A DNA stretch of 12,006 nt from Candidatus Auribacterota bacterium. Its GTDB lineage: Bacteria; Auribacterota; JAFGBW01; JAFGJP01. Of this stretch, positions 8,143 through 12,006 are shown in pieces. The position numbers were made by a program, and so were the translations under genes. The DNA lies in contig JAFGJP010000277.1 of assembly GCA_016929035.1 (NCBI GenBank), positions 1 to 12,006 of the forward strand. The letters run 5' to 3'. Every line of letters starts with the position of its first letter. Positions within the stretch are counted from its first letter, which is position 1. Below the pieces are notes generated by a model. The model did no database searches. It saw only the letters and a program-made list of their open reading frames with translations, and had not been told where the DNA came from.

Positions 8143-8191
8143 TAAAAAAATTCGCGTTTTTAAACTTATGGCTTTTTTAGATGATAAATTG

Positions 8192-8227
8192 AGGGCGCCT
8201 CTAAAAATGATTTTTGTGAGGCGCCCT
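8192..8227. terminator. Hairpin between convergent genes, probable bidirectional terminator
   Basis: AGGGCGCCTC (8192-8201) pairs perfectly with GAGGCGCCCT (8218-8227). Inside the loop, AAAAAT (8203-8208) can pair with ATTTTT (8210-8215), making a nearly continuous long stem. On the + strand it is followed by a T-rich run (8229-8239), as expected for a terminator of the Fn3 gene. It also lies five bases past the stop of the opposing LysM gene, but on that strand the following T-tract is weak. Confidence 0.75.
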
Positions 8228-8231
8228 GGTA

Positions 8232-8792
8232 TTATTTTTGAGGAATAAAAAGCTTCTGGCCGATCTTCAGCCTGTCCGGGTTCTCTATTTCATTAGACGC
8301 AATAACGTCGTCAACGCTGACTCCGTACTTTGAAGCGATCTCGGAAAGGGTCTCTCCTCTCTGCACGGTATGATAGATCCCAAGGTCATACTTTTCTTTC
8401 TGAAGCGCATTGATCTTCTCAGCGATCTTCTGGTTTTCCTTGATAACCTCTTCTATGACCACGTCCATTTTCTTGTCGATCTGACTGGAGACGGATTCTT
8501 TCATGCTTTTCAAGTCCTGCTGAAGGGTGCTGATGTCTTTCTGGTAAGCGAACATTTTATTGTTCAGGGAATTTTCCATGCCGGCTATTCTGTTCTGGAT
8601 ATCTTCCTGCTTTTTGTCCATGGCATCGACCTGTCCCTCGAGGGCGTTCAGGCGGTCCTCCATATGAATGATCTGCTCGTTCACCTGTGAGCGAACCATA
8701 TAAACATCCTGCTTGTTGGCCAGATCATCTGTCACGCATCCGGTGAGTATCATAAAAAATCCGCAGCTCATCAAAAGAAAATTTCTTTTCAA
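8232..8792 (-). CDS. Coiled-coil lipoprotein with C-terminal LysM domain, downstream of pal
   Basis: This 186-residue exported protein has leader residues 1-18 ending in lipobox LTGC (C19), predicting a lipid-anchored periplasmic protein. About residues 28-135 are heptad-rich coiled coil with long charged helices. Residues 140-184 are one LysM domain (YHTVQRGETLSEIASKYGVS..., ending KIGQKLFIP), a peptidoglycan-binding fold. The start is TTG (8790-8792, complement), supported by AAGGAG (8801-8806) eight bases upstream; that ribosome site overlaps the TAA of pal (8805-8807), so translation is probably coupled to pal. In classical tol-pal clusters the gene after pal is cpoB (ybgF), a coiled coil plus TPR protein; here LysM takes the C-terminal place. 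I infer an envelope or cell-wall role with Pal, without naming it CpoB because TPRs are absent. Confidence 0.88.
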   Translation of the reverse strand: MKRNFLLMSCGFFMILTGCVTDDLANKQDVYMVRSQVNEQIIHMEDRLNALEGQVDAMDKKQEDIQNRIAGMENSLNNKMFAYQKDISTLQQDLKSMKESVSSQIDKKMDVVIEEVIKENQKIAEKINALQKEKYDLGIYHTVQRGETLSEIASKYGVSVDDVIASNEIENPDRLKIGQKLFIPQK

Positions 8793-8804
8793 AGAAAAAT
8801 CTCC

Positions 8805-9305
8805 TTATTTGGATATAAGAAACTGGGCACGCCGGTTCTTGCTCCACGATGATTCGTCATGGCCCAGAGCCGCCGGACGTTCCTCTCCGTAGCTCACCGT
8901 ATGCAGCCTCTGAGCGTCCACCCCGAGGCTGATGAGATAGCGTCTCACGCTGAGGGCCCTCTGTTCGCCAAGGGAATAATTATACTCATTAGAGCCTCTC
9001 TCATCGCAGTGCCCTTCTATCAGGAGATGCTTCGATGAGTTATCTCTCATCCAGTCGGCAATGCCATTGAGAATGGGAGCTTCTGAAGGCTTGATGTTGT
9101 ACTTGTTATAGTCAAAGTAAACAGTTCGAAAAACATAATCCAGCTCTGCGGGGGGTTCTACAAAATCTTCCAGGGAATACTCATACAAAGGAACGTCCTG
9201 ATAACCTATAGCCGCATCATCGGCTCCTTTCTTTACCGGCTTCTTGCAGCCGGTGAAAGCAAAACTCAATGCTATAAAAACAATGAAAAATTTAAACGCT
9301 TTCAT
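8805..9305 (-). CDS. pal: Pal-type OmpA-family peptidoglycan-associated lipoprotein
   Basis: This 166-residue lipoprotein has a hydrophobic leader and lipobox FTGC with C20 as the lipid-modified residue (Phe at -3 is less common than Leu). After a linker, residues about 60-166 form the OmpA C-terminal domain: VYFDYNKYNI (62-71), the Pal signature EGHCDERG (97-104) and EYNYSLGEQRA (107-117), ending in NRRAQFLI. D101 and R116 match the pair that contacts diaminopimelate in the family. Pal links the outer membrane to peptidoglycan and engages TolA/TolB during constriction. The ATG start is at 9303-9305 with a G-rich ribosome site (GGGGG) upstream. It lies 26 bases after the receiver gene and 12 before the LysM gene, so the three form one operon. 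The motor genes are nearby on the opposite strand. Confidence 0.93.
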   Translation of the reverse strand: MKAFKFFIVFIALSFAFTGCKKPVKKGADDAAIGYQDVPLYEYSLEDFVEPPAELDYVFRTVYFDYNKYNIKPSEAPILNGIADWMRDNSSKHLLIEGHCDERGSNEYNYSLGEQRALSVRRYLISLGVDAQRLHTVSYGEERPAALGHDESSWSKNRRAQFLISK

Positions 9306-9331
9306 TTGAACCCCCGGGTAAACAGGTTGAT

Positions 9332-9700
9332 TTATGCCACGCTTTCCTTTATTTTATTTAAAAGAACATTGAAATCAAATGGTTTTTCAATATAATCATC
9401 GATCTTGTACTTTGTTTTCCACTGGTGCTTGATATCATCGATGGAAAAAGACACTCCAGTGATGACAATGATCTTGGGGGAGCCGAAAGAACTGTCTTCC
9501 TTTATTTCCCGCGCAAGCTCAACGCCAAGCTTTTTGGGAAGGTTGGCGTCCAGAAGAACAACATCAACAGGGCTCTTCCGGAGCTCGACTTCGGCTTCTT
9601 CGGCTGTCGCGAAATCAAAGACTTCAAAGCCTTGAGAGTTCAGCCTGATCTTAAGAAGCTCACGAAGAGAGTTATCATCTTCGACAACGGCGATCTTCAC
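9332..9700 (-). CDS. CheY-like single-domain response regulator
   Basis: This 122-residue stand-alone receiver domain is cytoplasmic. All key residues are present: acidic pocket E7/D8/D9, phospho-acceptor D51 (VVLLDANLP), switch T81 (VITG) and K106 (EKPF). It has no output domain, so it would act by protein-protein contact or as a phosphorelay intermediate. The start is GTG (9698-9700, complement) with GGGAG (9710-9714, complement) nine bases upstream. It leads the operon with pal and the LysM lipoprotein, an uncommon partnership that suggests phospho-control linked to the envelope module, though simple co-transcription by chance cannot be excluded. No histidine kinase is in the window. The promoter was not clearly identified in the divergent 164-bp gap to the FHA gene. 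Confidence 0.92.
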   Translation of the reverse strand: MKIAVVEDDNSLRELLKIRLNSQGFEVFDFATAEEAEVELRKSPVDVVLLDANLPKKLGVELAREIKEDSSFGSPKIIVITGVSFSIDDIKHQWKTKYKIDDYIEKPFDFNVLLNKIKESVA

Positions 9701-9744
9701 CTTGTCCGTCTCCCATAGTCCCCCTTCCAGGGACAGTTTTGACC

Positions 9745-9773
9745 TTTTCTATCAAGATTGTTCCTAGTATAAT
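9745..9773 (+). promoter_or_regulatory. Weak candidate promoter for the FHA gene
   Basis: A perfect TATAAT occurs at 9768-9773, but the sequence 17 bp upstream (TTTTCT, 9745-9750) is a poor -35. It would give a ~85-base leader with no ribosome site near the ATG. An alternative is TTTACA (9825-9830) with TATTAT (9846-9851, 15-bp spacer), which would start transcription within a few bases of the ATG. I cannot choose between them. Confidence 0.25.
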
Positions 9774-9864
9774 ACCTTTTTATTAAAAACAAAACGGAAA
9801 ATGTCTTTTCATCACAAAAATTTATTTACAAAACCTGTGGAAACTTATTATTATAACTATTGAT

Positions 9865-10377
9865 ATGAGCCAGCCATTTGCAGGAAAGATCAGTGTAAAA
9901 AACGGGCTGCCGGAAAAGCCTGTTTTTCATATTAAAAGTCATTTTACCATCGGCCGCGACATCAACAACACATTTACCATAAGCAAAAACTCTGTATCCC
10001 GCCACCATGCCCGCATAGAATGGAAAGAAAAGGAGCAGTCTTTCTATATTTTTGACGAAGGCAGCGAAAACGGTGTTGTTGTCAACGGCCGCATGATACT
10101 GGGTAACCAGAAACTGGAAAACGGCGACACCTTTTTTATCAGCGATGTTGAAATGCTGTTTGAACAAATCCCCTTTTCAAAGGATCTGGTTTTTGAAGAA
10201 GATACCAAAGAAGTTCCAGAAGAAGGGCTTGGCGACGAGCTCACAGGGACCCACTTCATGGACATCGCTGAGATAAACCCGGATTACTTTGAGGAACTCC
10301 GCGAACAAAAACCAAGACCCGAGTGGATATGGGAAGAAGGACCGGCGGAAGATAAGCCGAAGGACAAAGAAGAATAG
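9865..10377 (+). CDS. FHA-domain protein
   Basis: This 170-residue cytoplasmic protein has no signal peptide or membrane segment. A forkhead-associated domain spans about residues 8-102. The phosphothreonine-binding signature is complete: G30-R31 (TIGRDINN), S45-x-x-H48 (VSRHHA), and N69/N74 with glycines (SENGVVVNG). FHA domains recognise phosphothreonine, usually made by Ser/Thr kinases. Residues about 105-170 are acidic and proline-rich with no recognised fold, ending in a charged tail. No Ser/Thr kinase or type VI/VII secretion gene is nearby, so its partner is unknown; its place between the receiver-pal operon and tolQRA hints at envelope regulation. The ATG start fixes the N-terminus just before the first FHA strand, but no Shine-Dalgarno sequence precedes it. 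Confidence 0.9.
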   Translation: MSQPFAGKISVKNGLPEKPVFHIKSHFTIGRDINNTFTISKNSVSRHHARIEWKEKEQSFYIFDEGSENGVVVNGRMILGNQKLENGDTFFISDVEMLFEQIPFSKDLVFEEDTKEVPEEGLGDELTGTHFMDIAEINPDYFEELREQKPRPEWIWEEGPAEDKPKDKEE

Positions 10378-10489
10378 CCTGCCTGGCCATGCTTGCTTCT
10401 CTCATTTTTCCGGATTCCGCGCTTCAACCTTATTTTTTGACCTTTAGACATCATTTCAAAATGAGAATAATAAACTCTTGAAGATTCTT

Positions 10490-10518
10490 TTGAATTTTGA
10501 GTCTAAATTCACTAATAT
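10490..10518 (+). promoter_or_regulatory. Possible promoter of the tolQRA-type operon
   Basis: TTGAAT (10490-10495) and TAATAT (10513-10518) are 17 bp apart in an AT-rich region, giving a leader of about 30 bases. Other -10-like strings (TATTAT, TATAAA) overlap just downstream, so the exact start is uncertain. The rest of the 180-bp gap 10378-10557 holds nothing else I can support. Confidence 0.35.
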
Positions 10519-10557
10519 TATTATAAAAACAAAAAAGTACATTTTTAGGATCTGAGA

Positions 10558-11232
10558 ATGCAAAATCCGATTATCACATCATTCGTTGAATCCGGGCTTT
10601 TTGGAAAGTTTATCCTGATTGTCCTGGCGTTTTTGTCGATATACGCCTGGGCCATTGTCCAGAACAAGATCTTTTATTTCCGAAAAATCCGGCGGGAAGA
10701 CAGGATGTTCATGGAAAAAATCAAGGGGACAAGAGGGAGCATTCTGAACATTGATTTTAATGAGAAAGCTGTCTCCAACTCTCCTCTTTTTAAAATTTTT
10801 CTCTCTACCCGTGAAATTCTCCAGGATATTATTATGTCGAAAAACCGCATTGAATCCGAAGATATCGAAGCGATAGAAATCATCATGCAGAAAGTGATCT
10901 CTGAGGAAAGACTGCGTATGGAGGACTCTAACTTTGCGCTGGCAACGATCGCTTCCATCAGTCCTTTTCTGGGTCTGCTCGGAACCGTCTGGGGCATCAT
11001 GAAATCATTCCGGGGCATGGGCATGATGGGGTCAGCCAGCATCACAGCCGTCGCCCCTGGAATTTCAGAAGCTCTCGTAACGACCGTTTTCGGGCTCATC
11101 GTGGCCATCCCTGCCGTTATCGTCTATAACTATACGGTCAACAATATCAAAGAAGAAATGGTGCGCATCAACAATTTTTCTCTCGAGCTCCTAGACCGCA
11201 TAGAAAAATTGCGAAATCTTCAGGAGAGCTGA
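10558..11232 (+). CDS. tolQ: TolQ/ExbB-family proton channel subunit
   Basis: This 224-residue inner-membrane protein of the MotA/TolQ/ExbB family has three predicted membrane segments: about 16-37 (GKFILIVLAFLSIYAWAIV), 127-148 (LATIASISPFLGLLGTVWGIM region, rich in small residues) and 169-192 (ISEALVTTVFGLIVAIPAVIV). A cytoplasmic stretch rich in charged helices lies between the first two. By family knowledge, five TolQ-type subunits enclose two TolR-type subunits and use proton flow to drive a TolA/TonB-type arm. The ATG start is preceded by AGGA (10547-10550), seven bases upstream. The following tolR-type gene begins four bases after the stop. Sequence cannot strictly separate TolQ from ExbB; the nearby pal gene favours TolQ. 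Confidence 0.9.
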   Translation: MQNPIITSFVESGLFGKFILIVLAFLSIYAWAIVQNKIFYFRKIRREDRMFMEKIKGTRGSILNIDFNEKAVSNSPLFKIFLSTREILQDIIMSKNRIESEDIEAIEIIMQKVISEERLRMEDSNFALATIASISPFLGLLGTVWGIMKSFRGMGMMGSASITAVAPGISEALVTTVFGLIVAIPAVIVYNYTVNNIKEEMVRINNFSLELLDRIEKLRNLQES

Positions 11233-11236
11233 AGGC

Positions 11237-11665
11237 ATGAAGCGACGAAAGCGCATTCTGAAAAGGCTCGTTCCGGATTATCAGCCGCCGCTCAGCGACA
11301 TTAACATCACGCCGCTCGTTGACGTTTCTTTTACGATATTGATTATTTTCATTCTCGTAGCGCCGATACTCGAGCAGGGAATCAACCTGGTCCTGCCCCG
11401 CTCCAAGGCAAGTAAAATTGAAAGCGAAGAGAGCCTGACAGTGGAAATAGACCAGAAAGGATGGATTTTCCTCGACGGCGAGCGTGTCACCATAGAAACC
11501 CTGAGAAACACGCTTCTCACCATCGCCCAGGTAAAGGAAAATCTCACCATTCTTATTAAGGCCGACTACAGAAATTCTTACGGAACTGTCGTGGACGTTC
11601 TGGATACTATAAAAAATGCAGGAATTGAAAAAATAGGCATTGTGACGCGGGAAAAGGCAAAGTGA
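11237..11665 (+). CDS. tolR: TolR/ExbD-family motor subunit
   Basis: This 142-residue bitopic inner-membrane protein has a short, strongly basic cytoplasmic N-terminus (residues 1-12) followed by DINITPLVDVSF and a single membrane helix (about 27-45). D29 is the conserved protonatable aspartate of the family. A periplasmic domain (about 55-142) follows, starting QGINLVLP and ending KIGIVTREKAK. The ATG start has AGGAG (11222-11226) ten bases upstream, inside the end of tolQ, so the two are translationally linked. The stop overlaps the start of the next gene by four bases (GTGA), the tight packing typical of a stoichiometric complex. ExbD is the alternative identity; the motifs do not separate them. 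Confidence 0.9.
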   Translation: MKRRKRILKRLVPDYQPPLSDINITPLVDVSFTILIIFILVAPILEQGINLVLPRSKASKIESEESLTVEIDQKGWIFLDGERVTIETLRNTLLTIAQVKENLTILIKADYRNSYGTVVDVLDTIKNAGIEKIGIVTREKAK

Positions 11666-12006
11666 AAAACAAAAGGCATCTTTTGATCTCCATTATCGTG
11701 CACGCCGCTGTGATCGGGCTCATTGTCTTTATTCCCAGCTGCCCCCGGAAGCAGGAAGTTGAAATCATAGAAAACGTCAAAATCGTTCCCCAGGCTCCTT
11801 CTGTCGAGGTCAAGCAGCCGGAGCCTGAGGAGCCGGTCAAGAAACCGGAGCCCAAACCTGAGCCCGAACTTGTCAAAAAGAAGAGGACCGTCCCGAAATA
11901 TACTCCTGACGAATTAAAAAAGCGGCTGGAGGAAAAGCTCAAAGAGACTCCGGAAGAGCCGGAAAAACCGGTAAAAACGCCGGAAGCCCAGTCATCAAAG
12001 ACGGAA
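11662..12006 (+). CDS. TolA/TonB-type energy-transducing protein, N-terminal part (runs off the window)
   Basis: This open frame starts at GTG 11662-11664, overlapping the tolR stop, and continues without stop for 115 codons to the window edge. An AAGG ribosome site lies about five bases upstream. A short basic N-terminus is followed by one membrane helix (about 7-27, LLISIIVHAAVIGLIVFIP). S10 and H14 reproduce the Ser-x3-His pattern by which TonB and TolA contact the motor. The remainder is a periplasmic linker rich in Pro, Glu and Lys (EPEEPVKKPEPKPEPE near 54-69) with a short helix (YTPDELKKRLEEKLKE). The C-terminal partner-binding domain is outside the window, so TolA and TonB cannot be distinguished. 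Family knowledge says this protein carries energy from the motor to outer-membrane partners such as Pal/TolB or transporters. Confidence 0.82.
   Translation, partial: MKNKRHLLISIIVHAAVIGLIVFIPSCPRKQEVEIIENVKIVPQAPSVEVKQPEPEEPVKKPEPKPEPELVKKKRTVPKYTPDELKKRLEEKLKETPEEPEKPVKTPEAQSSKTE

Noticed and set aside
8137..8159. AT-rich inverted repeat TTAAAAA/TTTTTAA as a second terminator or attachment site
   Set aside because: The 7-bp A/T stem is likely by chance in this AT-rich gap, and the strong GC hairpin 40 bases later already explains termination.
8370..8690. Plus-strand open frame opposite the LysM lipoprotein gene
   Set aside because: It is antisense to the coiled-coil region, has no recognisable domain, and the opposite frame has a lipobox, a LysM domain and a good ribosome site.
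10366..10416. Imperfect hairpin with T-run after the FHA gene as a terminator
   Set aside because: Arms (AGAAG...AGC against GCTTGCTTCT) pair only with a bulge, and the T-run is separated from the stem, so support is too weak.
11735..11760. Cysteine after the membrane helix of the TolA/TonB-type protein as a lipobox
   Set aside because: The context (FIPSC) is a poor lipobox and the Ser-x3-His helix fits an uncleaved motor-contact anchor.
1..12006. A defence island, mobile element or CRISPR locus
   Set aside because: No nuclease, transposase, integrase, toxin-antitoxin pair, spaced direct repeats or abrupt composition change was seen; genes are housekeeping, envelope and signalling types.

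Overview
The window looks like chromosomal DNA from a diderm (Gram-negative-type) bacterium of moderate GC content. It has Sec/lipoprotein signal peptides with lipoboxes, a Pal-type OmpA lipoprotein, a TolQ/TolR/TolA-type motor operon, and an Smc-type (not MukB) condensin. I cannot name the phylum from sequence alone. No transposase, integrase, phage gene, CRISPR array, tRNA or rRNA is visible, and base and codon use look even throughout.

Layout. (1) 2-211 (+): the 3' end of a Ppx/GppA-type phosphatase, running tail-to-tail (23-bp overlap) into 189-923 (-), a receiver-PilZ response regulator. (2) 924-1115: a divergent promoter region with two near-identical 15-bp dyads, one beside each predicted promoter. 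(3) 1116-4871 (+): full-length Smc with a TTG start and an extra ~70-residue polar tail. (4) 5014-8106 (+): a 1030-residue predicted lipoprotein made of a six-bladed NHL propeller, a CsgG-like domain and six fibronectin type III repeats. (5) 8107-8231: a convergent intergenic region with a degenerate heptamer repeat and a strong hairpin. (6) 9700-8232 (-): a compact operon of CheY-like receiver, Pal, and a coiled-coil/LysM lipoprotein. (7) 9865-10377 (+): an FHA-domain protein. (8) 10558-12006 (+): tolQ/exbB, tolR/exbD, then the 5' part of a tolA/tonB-type gene that runs off the window.

How it fits together. The right half is an envelope module. The TolQ/R/A-type proteins would form the inner-membrane proton-driven complex, Pal would be the outer-membrane peptidoglycan anchor, and the coiled-coil/LysM lipoprotein sits where cpoB (ybgF) follows pal in classical tol-pal clusters. 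The module is split across two divergent strands, with a receiver protein and an FHA protein at the split, so phospho-signalling input is plausible but unproven. The left half pairs Smc with a c-di-GMP-type (PilZ) response regulator across a shared control region. The most distinctive items are the NHL-CsgG-Fn3 lipoprotein, the CpoB-position LysM protein, and the paired dyads in the smc/response-regulator promoter region. Four of the eight genes whose starts are visible and supported by a Shine-Dalgarno sequence begin with TTG or GTG.
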